A DNA stretch of 64,000 nt from Fructobacillus papyriferae (GTDB taxonomy: Bacteria > Bacillota > Bacilli > Lactobacillales > Lactobacillaceae): the NCBI RefSeq assembly GCF_018437225.1, contig NZ_JAAMFI010000001.1, positions 496,001 through 560,000 of the forward strand, read 5' to 3'. A program made the translations under genes and the position numbers. This document shows, in pieces, positions 35,251 through 43,486 of this stretch; the stretch's first letter is position 1; each line of letters starts with the position of its first letter. The notes beneath the pieces are model-generated. The model searched no databases and was not told the origin of the DNA. It saw only the letters and a list, made by a program, of their open reading frames with translations.

Positions 35251-37401
35251 TTAATTTGACTTATATTCGAATAGATTTCTAAACCTATATGTCTTCATTT
35301 CTGGCGCATCTGTTTTGTAATCTGAATAAGTACTTTTTTTATCGTTCTTAGCAAAGAGCGAAGTTGAGTTCTTATTGTTCGAAGATGTTTTCAGCCGATT
35401 GACAGTCTTTTTAACTGAATAATCAGAAGAACTAATCTTACTCTTGACGAATCCATTTTGGTAAAAGCGTAAAAGATTTCGTTCGTTCATTTCATCAGAA
35501 ATGTTTAACTTTTGTTCTGCTGCCTTTGAATTAGCAGTTACCTGCTGTTTTTGCACAGCAGATAAATTTTTAATTTCCTTTTTTGTTTGCACATCCCAGA
35601 TTTTCTTAGAAATTGACGCGAGTGTTGGTGACACCCAATCACCATTTCTCATGACAACCAATTGGGAACGATTTTGTGATAACAAATCTTGGCCTAGCTG
35701 AAGATAGTTATTCGTTGAAACCCCCATCAGATGCTCAATTGTTGGCAGCACATCAATTTCACCACCATAGGTATGGTTAACACCACCATCAGTCATTCCA
35801 GGGATATGAATGATTAACGGAACCTTCTGAACATTTTGGCTATCTAAGTCTGTCCAAGATGAGCCCTCTTTACCGGTGGCAGCAGTCAAGGCTTTATAGT
35901 CCGTGCTCGAAATGCCGTAATGATCACCATAAAGAACAACCATCGTGTTATCGTACAATCCGGACGTTTTGAGATAAGTAAAGAATTCCTGTACTGACTG
36001 ATCTAAATAATGGTTGGTTATAAAGTAATTATCGACGACTTTGCTACCAGAGTTAGAAGTTTTAAAGTTAGCGTCTTGATCAACTTTATCCAGCGTATAG
36101 GGAACATGGTTCGTAACAGTTAGATACTTAGCGTAGAATGGCTGTTCTAATCGTTCCAAATAAGGAACCGATTCTTTAAAGAGCAACTTATCTTTCAAGC
36201 CATATGTAGCAAGATTTTTCTTAGAGTTATCGAAGTAGTCAGAAGAAATAAAGTTCTGATACCCCATATTCTTATAAACGTTTGACCGGTTATAAAAGAG
36301 CGGGTTATTAGCATGAAAGACAGCCGATGAATAGCCCGCTTGCTGCTGCAAAATTCCTGGCAATGCTTGAAATACTTGGCTAGAACCCAATTGATTAAAA
36401 AGCGATCCCTGTGACAAACCAAAAGTCGAGGTATCAATCAGGTTTTCTGCATCAGAAGTTCTTCCCTGCCCGACTTCATTATAAAAGTTATCAAAGGAAA
36501 GGGAGCTGTCACTATGGAAGAGCGAGTTCAAGAATGGCGTCACCTCTTGGCCATTCACCTTTAAATCAATGGAAGACATCTGTAAAGATTCCAGGTGGAT
36601 CACAATGAGGTTTTTACCATTCGCCTTACCATAGTAAGACATATTCAAATCCGTCTGATTATTCTTAACGTATTGCTCTACCGTTTTAATGTCTTGAGAA
36701 CTAGCATTTCGACGCTTTTCGTTTAATTGATGCGAATTATAACCATCAACTGCCAAAAAGGGGAAAAGACCGTTATTCCGAACAACATACTCTCGATTAA
36801 AAGACTTTCCATACGCTTCTGAATCATGAAAGAAGGAAATTGCAAAGTTGAAAATCAATAGGGCAAATCCTACTGCGATAAACTTCAAAATTCTGGACCA
36901 TCGCAAGGCATAATTTTGATCATAACGAATGACTAAAATGGCCGCAATCAAAGCAAAAAGATCAAAAAAATACACAACGTCATGCTTAGTGAAAACAATT
37001 GCCTGTGCTAATTCCCCTTGCTGACCACTAATCGAGGAATGCAAAACCGTATTGATGGTTAGAAAATCTGAAAAGCTCCGGAAATATAAAATAAAGGCAT
37101 AAAAGAAAAGCGATAAGAGCACCTGGCTAATGATCAACGTTCCATAAAAAAAGCTTCTTCTTTTCACAAATAGCGGAATTGCGAAATAAATCAATAAGAA
37201 GCTTAAAGGTGTGGTGATAAGCATCACATATTGAAAAATACTACTCGTGTGCAAGCCATGGAATTCTTTCCAATAGGCCGCAACCGTTTTTATCCAAAAT
37301 AAAATTACAGTTAATGCGTATAACTGTAATTTTTGATTTCCACGATGAATGCGATTCATCATGTTTGTATAAATTTTATTCAAATTTTCCTGCATGTCCA
37401 T
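35251..37401 (-). CDS. Lipoteichoic acid synthase family phosphoglycerol transferase (LtaS type)
   Basis: 716 residues. Five N-terminal membrane helices (within about 25-195) precede an extracellular sulfatase-fold domain. Metal/catalytic residues are visible: Glu271 in VIHLESLQ, nucleophile Thr315 in GQGRTSDAEN, and Asp493-His494 in LYGDHYGIS. Such enzymes take glycerol-phosphate from phosphatidylglycerol and build the teichoic acid chain outside the cell, releasing diacylglycerol for DgkB. The last 100 residues are basic and Ser/Lys-rich, beyond the usual domain. Main synthase, primase or a paralogue cannot be decided. The ATG has no ribosome-binding site and coincides with the predicted transcription start. 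Confidence 0.92.
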   Translation of the reverse strand: MDMQENLNKIYTNMMNRIHRGNQKLQLYALTVILFWIKTVAAYWKEFHGLHTSSIFQYVMLITTPLSFLLIYFAIPLFVKRRSFFYGTLIISQVLLSLFFYAFILYFRSFSDFLTINTVLHSSISGQQGELAQAIVFTKHDVVYFFDLFALIAAILVIRYDQNYALRWSRILKFIAVGFALLIFNFAISFFHDSEAYGKSFNREYVVRNNGLFPFLAVDGYNSHQLNEKRRNASSQDIKTVEQYVKNNQTDLNMSYYGKANGKNLIVIHLESLQMSSIDLKVNGQEVTPFLNSLFHSDSSLSFDNFYNEVGQGRTSDAENLIDTSTFGLSQGSLFNQLGSSQVFQALPGILQQQAGYSSAVFHANNPLFYNRSNVYKNMGYQNFISSDYFDNSKKNLATYGLKDKLLFKESVPYLERLEQPFYAKYLTVTNHVPYTLDKVDQDANFKTSNSGSKVVDNYFITNHYLDQSVQEFFTYLKTSGLYDNTMVVLYGDHYGISSTDYKALTAATGKEGSSWTDLDSQNVQKVPLIIHIPGMTDGGVNHTYGGEIDVLPTIEHLMGVSTNNYLQLGQDLLSQNRSQLVVMRNGDWVSPTLASISKKIWDVQTKKEIKNLSAVQKQQVTANSKAAEQKLNISDEMNERNLLRFYQNGFVKSKISSSDYSVKKTVNRLKTSSNNKNSTSLFAKNDKKSTYSDYKTDAPEMKTYRFRNLFEYKSN

Positions 37402-37407
37402 TACTAA

Positions 37408-37436
37408 ATAATATAATAATCACTTTTGATTGGCAA
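37408..37436 (-). promoter_or_regulatory. Promoter of the LtaS-type gene, apparently leaderless
   Basis: Minus strand TTGCCA (37436-37431), exactly 17 nt, TATTAT (37413-37408). Seven bases below the -10 is 37401, the A of the ATG. No Shine-Dalgarno fits between. A downstream start could also be used. Confidence 0.5.
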
Positions 37437-37537
37437 ATGGTTCACAGTAATATTCACCTTGTTTTACATGCCTTTTTAAAAGGGTGTATGAACATACTTT
37501 AAGCTTTACTAAACATATTAAACAAGGATACCGTTTG

Positions 37538-38044
37538 CTACTGTTGTGTCTGATTTTCCAGAGTAGAGAAAGGCTTACAATCATAGATGACAACTTGATA
37601 AGACAAATAATAATTATTGTTATCTATTATCACTGAAGAGCCGGAAAATAATTTTTTAAACAAGTTAGGCTGTTCATACAGTCCAACTATGACAGAAGCA
37701 TTGCCAACAGGAACCAGATCGATTGAAACTGTCCCCTTTTTTACATGTTCTGTCAAAACATATTCATTATTAACTGGCAAAAGTTCACAATTGTTGACAT
37801 ATACTTTTAAATTCTTGCTAGGCACTAAATTGATTTTAAATTCATCAATATCCTGTTTAAGGGGTATCTTAAATTGCTCACTCTTATCAATGGCTACATT
37901 TTTAATAATTGTAGACGAACCAAATATTGATAATTCCCATAAGAATTAACAGAAGTCAGTCTTACACTGTTCAAATTAAGGAAAAGCTTGCTATCCTTGT
38001 TTCAGTAAAAAACTTTGTCTCATTATTTTTAGCACTTTTATAAA
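37538..38044 (-). pseudogene. Decayed gene fragment of unknown family
   Basis: The last part is open as a 95-codon frame from a GTG at 37825. In the same frame coding-like sequence runs on upstream (EFKINLVPSKNL preceded by SSTIIKNVAIDKSEQF) to a stop with no start codon. A second frame continues the apparent protein further upstream (DSKLFLNLNSVRLTSVNSYG). Two frames with protein-like composition joined without a start suggest one or two frameshifts in an old gene whose 5' part is gone. AT-rich. No family recognised; it could also be a short real gene from 37825. Confidence 0.4.
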
Positions 38045-38067
38045 ATACTTTTTAGCTAATTCGAGAA

Positions 38068-38808
38068 CTATAAGGCAATCCATCCCCTTACAAAGCCATA
38101 GCCTACGAAAATAATAATTAAAGACATAAACACTGTAGTTAAAAGGTTTAACCAATTTAACTTTTTAATATTTCTAGCAATGAAACTAACATAAGACATA
38201 AGCCCTTGAATCACCAAATAAATAAAAACAGTTAAAACTCCTGCCATAATCAACTTAGTTCCAATAGTTCGAGAAGATGCATCGTTACCAATCGATAAAA
38301 TTTGATTCATTAAATTCACAGCACCAAAAGTTGAAAAAGATATAGCTGTAAAGATTCCTAAGACTGAGACAAAATTAGAATATAGTTTACTAGTGGCATT
38401 CTTTACTTCTTCTTTAGCCTTTTCAACCTCCTCACGAAGTTGAATAACTTCTTTTTGTGCTTTTTCTATTTCTTGAGAAATTAATCCGAACTGGACAATT
38501 GAAATATCAATAGTTCGATATATCTTATCTAAAAGATTTAGATAGCTTTCATCCTTATCTTTTTCCTGTAACTTAGAGATGTTATCACTCCAAGAAATAG
38601 TTTCTTTCTCATCAACATCTAGCTCATCAAAGTTTTCATATACATACTTTGTATAAATTGCACTTGGAAAACGATTTGAACCATCAATATAAAGTTGTTT
38701 TATTGAACGATACGTCTGAGAAATTGATTCATCAGATAAATCTTTTGAAAATATTTTTTTTAAGACAAATTCTTCCCATGCCGGGATTGTTTCTTTGGTT
38801 TTTTCTAT
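38068..38808 (-). CDS. Coiled-coil protein with three C-terminal membrane helices, partner of the Panacea gene; no canonical start codon
   Basis: The frame is open from just after the Panacea stop (38810) to 38068, about 246 codons, but contains no ATG, GTG or TTG before the GTG at 38319. From there only the last 83 residues would be made. The upstream 163 codons look fully coding: IEKTKETIPAWEEF, then LYIDGSNRFPSAIYTKYVY, and a heptad-like EKAQKEVIQLREEVEKAKEE coiled coil. Three hydrophobic segments end the protein (FVSVLGIFTAISFSTFGAV, AGVLTVFIYLVIQGLMSYV, LLTTVFMSLIIIFVGYGF). An AUA at 38808 or 38817 is the nearest possible start. Context suggests a membrane-acting toxin neutralised by the Panacea protein; this is inference from gene order and the PanAT literature. 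Confidence 0.6.
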   Translation of the reverse strand: MEKTKETIPAWEEFVLKKIFSKDLSDESISQTYRSIKQLYIDGSNRFPSAIYTKYVYENFDELDVDEKETISWSDNISKLQEKDKDESYLNLLDKIYRTIDISIVQFGLISQEIEKAQKEVIQLREEVEKAKEEVKNATSKLYSNFVSVLGIFTAISFSTFGAVNLMNQILSIGNDASSRTIGTKLIMAGVLTVFIYLVIQGLMSYVSFIARNIKKLNWLNLLTTVFMSLIIIFVGYGFVRGWIAL

Positions 38809-38809
38809 A

Positions 38810-39373
38810 TTATCTATTTACAAAATAATTAAATATCTCTTCGTCTGAATATTGAAGATTACGAACTCCAGCCTCAATATCTTCTTTTCTGTTCATCCAC
38901 ATTGGCTCCGAATGAGTTTTTTCAACTAAAGCAAATGGACGTTCTGAATATTCATCTAGATAGTCTTTTACTATTTTTTCAAAATAAGAAATATCATCCC
39001 CATTTTGTACAAAAGAATCTTGTACTCGCTCAGAATTGAAAGGCTTAATTATCGTCCCGAATAAGTCAATATCGCCTTCTTCCTTTTCGCCACCTTCTAT
39101 CATGATAGGAGCTGGAATCTGGATTGACGATATTCCATTTGATTTAAAATTATGGTAGACATCAGGAAGAACAGGGCCATATCCCCATTTTTCAATTGGT
39201 TCATTAAACAACTTAATATTTTTATTAACTAAGTAATCCACGTAAAGGTAATAAAGCACTTTCTGCAGAAGGAGATTACTAATTGGCTTGCCTATTCTTA
39301 ATGCATATACAACCACATAATTAGCAATATTCATAACATCATAATCACGTTCAATAAATTTTGGTGTTGTCAT
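38810..39373 (-). CDS. Panacea-domain (DUF4065/SocA-like) protein, likely antitoxin
   Basis: 187 residues from the ATG at 39373; an ATG two codons earlier abuts the GAGGGGGGG ribosome-binding site. The Panacea signature fills residues 10-75: NIANYVVVYALRIGKPISN, LLLQKVLYYLYVDYLV, IEKWGYGPVLPDVYHNFK. The domain is known from phage-associated proteins, from SocA, and as the antitoxin domain of PanAT toxin-antitoxin pairs with very varied toxins. The C-terminal half is acidic (EEGDIDLFGTIIKPF onwards). The next gene starts within a few bases of its stop. AT-rich, unlike the mgtE side. Confidence 0.85.
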   Translation of the reverse strand: MTTPKFIERDYDVMNIANYVVVYALRIGKPISNLLLQKVLYYLYVDYLVNKNIKLFNEPIEKWGYGPVLPDVYHNFKSNGISSIQIPAPIMIEGGEKEEGDIDLFGTIIKPFNSERVQDSFVQNGDDISYFEKIVKDYLDEYSERPFALVEKTHSEPMWMNRKEDIEAGVRNLQYSDEEIFNYFVNR

Positions 39374-39440
39374 TTTCATCCCCCCCTCATTTCTAGCTTT
39401 AATAAATTATACCCGAACATTAACGTCTAAAACAATAAAA

Positions 39441-39471
39441 AAAACTCCGAATGTCAATTCGGAGTTTTTTT
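39441..39471. terminator. Strong terminator after mgtE
   Basis: ACTCCGAAT (39444-39452), GTCA loop, ATTCGGAGT (39457-39465), with A-run before and T-run after, symmetrical. It lies just past the mgtE stop on the minus strand and insulates the Panacea pair from it. Confidence 0.9.
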
Positions 39472-39472
39472 A

Positions 39473-40840
39473 TTACTTCCCCACAAACGCACCGAGCATT
39501 GCCGTTGCAATCGAGAAGTAGATTAAGATTGAGGCCCAGTCACAGACCGTAGCGACCAATGGGCCGTTGACGATTGCTGGGTCGATGTCGAAGCGGTTTA
39601 AGACTGCTGGGACCAAGTGAGCCAACAGAGAAGAAGCCAAGATCGAAAGACCAAGAGCCATCCCCACCGTCAAAGCCAAGCCTTCGTTTCCCTGGAAGAG
39701 CATGGTCACAAGGGCCAAAACAACCCCGCCAATCACTGCCAAAACCAGGGCGGAAACGAATTCTGAAATTAAATTCTTCCAACCCGATTGGTCCTGACCA
39801 TTACCGAAATGACGGATGGCTAAGGCCAAGGATTGCGTGCCAGCATTACCAGCCGTACCGGCGATGATGGTGATGAAAGCGGCCAGGATTGGTGCTTGAC
39901 GAATCGTGTGCTCAAAGAGACCAATCAAACCCGTTGAGGCCAAGCCAAGAACCAAAAGGGTCAAGAGCCATGGAATTCGTTTAATGGCCGAATGCCAGGC
40001 CGAATCGTCGGTGTCCGAAACATCGACAGCAGCTAAGCCGGAGTAGTCCCCGACAGCTTCTTCGTCGATAACATCGACGATGTCATCCACGGTGATAATC
40101 CCAAGCAGGTGCTTTTCCTTATCGATTACGGGAATGGAGAAGAAATTGTAGTCGGCCACCACCTGAGCAACGTCTTTTTGATCGCTGTCGGCTGATACCG
40201 AGATCACACGAGTATTGGTGATCGAATCAATGGTCATGTCATCCGGGTGAGTCAAGAGATCGCGAAGCGAAACAACCCCGATCAACCGTTCCTGGTCATC
40301 GACCACATAAACATAGATGATGGATTCAGCCTCTTCCGCTTGCCTTTTGACTTGGACAAGAACGTCTTTGACTTTTTCAGACTTCTTGACGGCCAAGTAT
40401 TCAGTGGCCATTAAGGAACCCGCTGTGTCTTCTTCATAGTTGATCAGCTGTTTGATTTCGTTAACTTCGTCAGCTGGCATCAAGGCCAAATAATTTGACA
40501 CCTTCTTGGCTGGCATAGCCTGCAGCAAGTCCGCCTCGTTGTCGGCAAACATGGCCACCAAGATATCAGCCCCCTTTTGACTTGGCATTTCTTCCAAAAG
40601 CGAAACAATGTCTTCTTGGTCGATTTCCAAGTTATCAAAAATCGTGGCCAGCGTTTCGTCGTCCATGATCCGCCAAGCGACTTCACGGATCCGCTCAGGC
40701 AAGGCGGCGTAAACCTGCCCCTTTTCAAAGTCGTGCAAGGCCGTAAAACGCGTCATAAAGAGGTCGTCTTGACCGGAATTAATCAGGTTTTCTAAATCAT
40801 GAACAGTTTGTTCGAACTGCTGATCATTATCAAGTGCCAT
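39473..40840 (-). CDS. mgtE: Magnesium transporter MgtE
   Basis: 455 residues from the ATG at 40840 (AGGAAGAG 8 nt upstream). The N-terminal superhelical domain (about 20-125) is followed by two CBS domains (about 130-250) that sense cytoplasmic Mg2+. Five membrane helices come next, including ITIIAGTAGNAGTQSLALAIR, the pore helix signature. MgtE is a Mg2+-gated Mg2+ channel. It follows the rluD-type gene closely on the same strand, as in many lactic acid bacteria. Confidence 0.96.
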   Translation of the reverse strand: MALDNDQQFEQTVHDLENLINSGQDDLFMTRFTALHDFEKGQVYAALPERIREVAWRIMDDETLATIFDNLEIDQEDIVSLLEEMPSQKGADILVAMFADNEADLLQAMPAKKVSNYLALMPADEVNEIKQLINYEEDTAGSLMATEYLAVKKSEKVKDVLVQVKRQAEEAESIIYVYVVDDQERLIGVVSLRDLLTHPDDMTIDSITNTRVISVSADSDQKDVAQVVADYNFFSIPVIDKEKHLLGIITVDDIVDVIDEEAVGDYSGLAAVDVSDTDDSAWHSAIKRIPWLLTLLVLGLASTGLIGLFEHTIRQAPILAAFITIIAGTAGNAGTQSLALAIRHFGNGQDQSGWKNLISEFVSALVLAVIGGVVLALVTMLFQGNEGLALTVGMALGLSILASSLLAHLVPAVLNRFDIDPAIVNGPLVATVCDWASILIYFSIATAMLGAFVGK

Positions 40841-40901
40841 CGTTTTGTCTCTTCCTTTCAAGGGCGGTTCGACCGTCCCGCTCATCGTTATAATTGAATG
40901 T

Positions 40902-41810
40902 TTAATTCTCTTCGAGAGTCTTTAGCGCTACTAAATCCTCTGGCAAATCTGTCTGCAAATGACGGGTCATTTCCGCAAACGGATCGTAGAAGGCCATTTG
41001 ATAGGCGTGCAAAGCTTGACGCTTCAAGCCATACCAGAGCGGACCACCATAAAGGTCATCGCCCACCAATGGAAAGCCGAGGTGCTTGAAGTGCACACGA
41101 ATCTGGTGGGTCCGGCCAGTGTGCAACTGGACCTTCACCCGGGTCATGGGGCGCTCAGGATCTGCTTCATAACGCTGTTCCACCCAGTATTCGGTCTTGG
41201 AAGGCTTCCCGTCTTCTGTCACCGTTCGCTTAATGAAGTCGCCTTCCAGCCGACCAATTGGCGCTTCGATGATGCCGTGATCATCGGGCAAGATACCCGA
41301 CACGTAAGCCGTGTAGAATTTCTCAACCGAGTGGTCCTGCAACTGCTGGTCTAAAACAGCGTGGGCGAAGCGATGTTTGGCCAGCAAGACCAATCCGGAT
41401 GTATCCCGATCTAAACGAGTCACCACGTGTGGCACCAAGTCTTCGGCCTCTTCGTCGATAAGATGACCTTTGACCTTGTTGACCAAGGTGTGCAAGCGGT
41501 CGGCATGGCCCGGCACCGTCGTCACCCCAAAAGGTTTGTCAACGGCCAAGAAATGATCGTCTTCAAAAATCACCTTAATCGGTGAAAAGTCGGGCACGAC
41601 CAAGTCATTTCCCTGTTCGACGGGCATGATGATGGTGGCCACATCCCCTTTTTTTAAATAGTCGGAGGTATAGACTTGTTTATCATTGACCAAAATGGCG
41701 CCACCGTTGTGCTTCATTTGCGAAAACATGCGGTGGGAAACGCCATGGCTTTGGAGAAAGGAACGCACCTTGCGGTCGTCTTCTCCCTCGTAAGTCCAAG
41801 AAAATTTCAT
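40902..41810 (-). CDS. RluD/RluA-family pseudouridine synthase
   Basis: 302 residues. An N-terminal S4-like RNA-binding part (about 13-75) precedes the synthase domain with the catalytic Asp in VVTRLDRDTSGLVLL (about 135) and LHTGRTHQIRVHFKHLGFPLVGDDLYGG. It converts uridines to pseudouridine in large-subunit rRNA or tRNA; the target is not readable. Position after nadK matches the conserved relQ-nadK-rluD order. The only good ribosome-binding site (AAAGGAAGGG) is 35 nt from the ATG with a perfect 7-bp hairpin (41826-41844) between. Confidence 0.93.
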   Translation of the reverse strand: MKFSWTYEGEDDRKVRSFLQSHGVSHRMFSQMKHNGGAILVNDKQVYTSDYLKKGDVATIIMPVEQGNDLVVPDFSPIKVIFEDDHFLAVDKPFGVTTVPGHADRLHTLVNKVKGHLIDEEAEDLVPHVVTRLDRDTSGLVLLAKHRFAHAVLDQQLQDHSVEKFYTAYVSGILPDDHGIIEAPIGRLEGDFIKRTVTEDGKPSKTEYWVEQRYEADPERPMTRVKVQLHTGRTHQIRVHFKHLGFPLVGDDLYGGPLWYGLKRQALHAYQMAFYDPFAEMTRHLQTDLPEDLVALKTLEEN

Positions 41811-41825
41811 AGTGTATGGGTTAGC

Positions 41826-41844
41826 AACCGGTGACCGACCGGTT
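41826..41844 (-). promoter_or_regulatory. Hairpin between ribosome-binding site and start of the rluD-type gene
   Basis: AACCGGT / ACCGGTT with a 5-nt loop. AAAGGAAGGG lies immediately upstream on the minus strand; the ATG is 15 nt downstream of the stem. Confidence 0.4.
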
Positions 41845-41915
41845 TCCCTTCCTTTCGAAGTTAAAAATTATGATTCATGCTGTTTTGCTGGCTAGCAGAA
41901 AGAACTGAAGTGATG

Positions 41916-42710
41916 CTATTGGCAATCAGAAATAAAAGCTTGACGAACGCGGCGCCAAAAGTCTAAGTGTCGGTAAGAAGCGAAGTGAATCGACTGCTCC
42001 GCCACCTCAAAAGTAACCGACTCGATGTCTTCGGCCATAATTTCGAGCTGGTCGCAGGTAATCAAAAAGGCGTTGTGCTTTGGTTTAATCGTGATACTTT
42101 GACCAGTCGGCACAATTAATGGTGACCCTAACGTACGGAAAACTCGATTATTGATCGACGCGATTTCAGACATTTGAATGGCCTGCAAAGAAGGGTGCAA
42201 CACAGCACCGCCGTTGGCTTTGTTATAAGCTGTCGAACCCGTTGGCGTGGCAATGGCCACGCCATCGCCCCGAAAGCCTTCAAACAAGAGATCACCCAGA
42301 TAAATATCAGCAACTAAGGTACCGATTGGCTGCTTGATTGTCGCTTCATTTAAGGCTAAATATTCGGTCGTCGTACCATCCGTCTGAGTCGTCACCATTT
42401 TGAGCAATGGATAAGAAACTCGCTGACTTGAATCGTTTAAAAGTGACTGAACCAATTCATGAACTTCATCACCCAGCCAGTCCGTGTAAAACCCAAGGTG
42501 GCCAGTGTGCAGGCCGACAAAGCGGAGATCTTCCTTCAAACCGATGTATTCGTGGAAGGCCCCGAGCAATGTACCGTCCCCTCCGACCGTGATGACCAGG
42601 TCTGGGTTGGCATCGTCTTGTTCAATGCCCTGATCATCCAGCTCCTTTTTCAGTTCTTTCACAATTTTCAGTGACCGCTCTTGGTCATTGTGATAGAGTG
42701 CGACTTTCAT
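41916..42710 (-). CDS. nadK: NAD kinase
   Basis: 264 residues. VITVGGDGTLLGAFHEY is the diphosphate-binding GGDG motif (about residues 40-56), and the GDGVAIATPTGSTAYNKANGGAV stretch is the NAD-binding conserved region. It phosphorylates NAD to NADP. Second in relQ-nadK-rluD. Confidence 0.97.
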   Translation of the reverse strand: MKVALYHNDQERSLKIVKELKKELDDQGIEQDDANPDLVITVGGDGTLLGAFHEYIGLKEDLRFVGLHTGHLGFYTDWLGDEVHELVQSLLNDSSQRVSYPLLKMVTTQTDGTTTEYLALNEATIKQPIGTLVADIYLGDLLFEGFRGDGVAIATPTGSTAYNKANGGAVLHPSLQAIQMSEIASINNRVFRTLGSPLIVPTGQSITIKPKHNAFLITCDQLEIMAEDIESVTFEVAEQSIHFASYRHLDFWRRVRQAFISDCQ

Positions 42711-42785
42711 AAAACTTCTTTCTTTGGTGTAGTTCGAGTCTGGGCGGGTGCATCATCAAGTGAGGCGCGATCCGGGAGTCGAACC

Positions 42786-43358
42786 CTAATCCAGTTCCTT
42801 TACTTCGGCCAATTCCTGCTCTAAAGCAAACGTTTGCTCTGAAATTTCAGCTAATTGATTCGCCATCTCTGGCTTAATTTCACCATGCTTATAGTTCAGA
42901 TCATGCTCAATGGTCGACCAAAAATTCATTGCCATTGTCCGGATTTGAATTTCAGCTAGCACCTTTTTTTCGCCTGAATACAACGATACCGGATACTCGA
43001 TCACCATGTGATAAGACCGGTAACCAGATGGCTTGGCATTCATCACGTAATCCCGTTCTTCTAAAATGGTGAAATCCGTTCGTTTGCGCAGCAGCTCAAC
43101 CACTTTATAGATGTCATCGATATACTTTGTCATGATGCGAAGGCCCGCAATATCTTGTAGATCCAAAGCCAACCGATCCTCATGCAAATGCCGGCGGACA
43201 ATTTTTTCTTCAATAGAGGCCTGGGACTTGACCCGACCGGTCACGGATTCAACCGGGCGGGTGCCGGATTGGACCTGTCCGGTCGTGAAATAGCCAAGCT
43301 TAACTTTTAGCTCAGCCACGGCCTGTTCATATGGTTCGAAAAACGTTTCCCATTCCAT
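42786..43358 (-). CDS. relQ: Small alarmone synthetase RelQ (YjbM)
   Basis: 190 residues from the ATG at 43358, with AAAGGAGG upstream; slightly shorter than the usual 210. The synthetase domain alone is present: VTGRVKSQASIEEKIVRR, LQDIAGLRIMTKYIDDIY, YRSYHMVIEYPV, AEIQIRTMAMNFWSTIEHDLNYKH. It makes (p)ppGpp from ATP and GDP/GTP without a hydrolase domain. A TGGTAAAAT extended -10 at about 43410 is the likely promoter. Confidence 0.95.
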   Translation of the reverse strand: MEWETFFEPYEQAVAELKVKLGYFTTGQVQSGTRPVESVTGRVKSQASIEEKIVRRHLHEDRLALDLQDIAGLRIMTKYIDDIYKVVELLRKRTDFTILEERDYVMNAKPSGYRSYHMVIEYPVSLYSGEKKVLAEIQIRTMAMNFWSTIEHDLNYKHGEIKPEMANQLAEISEQTFALEQELAEVKELD

Positions 43359-43450
43359 GATTGGACCTCCTTTGACGCTTTTTGCAAAATAACGCCACAA
43401 TACCTTTTTATTTTACCATAATTTGATTTTTTCTTATTTATTGACAAGAA

Positions 43451-43479
43451 AAAAGAGCAGTCAAAAGACTGCTCTTTTT
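43451..43479 (-). terminator. Terminator of glcK
   Basis: AAAAGAGCAGTC / GACTGCTCTTTT, 12-bp stem with an AAAA loop and flanking A/T tracts, 8 nt after the glcK stop. Confidence 0.9.
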
Positions 43480-43486
43480 AAATGTT

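Noticed and set aside
38800-38830. -1 ribosomal frameshift fusing the Panacea protein to its partner
   Set aside because: The partner frame is +1 relative to the Panacea frame, and no slippery heptamer is present. A +1 shift at the stop remains possible but unsupported.
42711-42790. tRNA-like T-arm sequence (GGGTTCGACTCCC) just after relQ
   Set aside because: No anticodon arm or acceptor stem can be built around it; at most a tRNA remnant or chance match.
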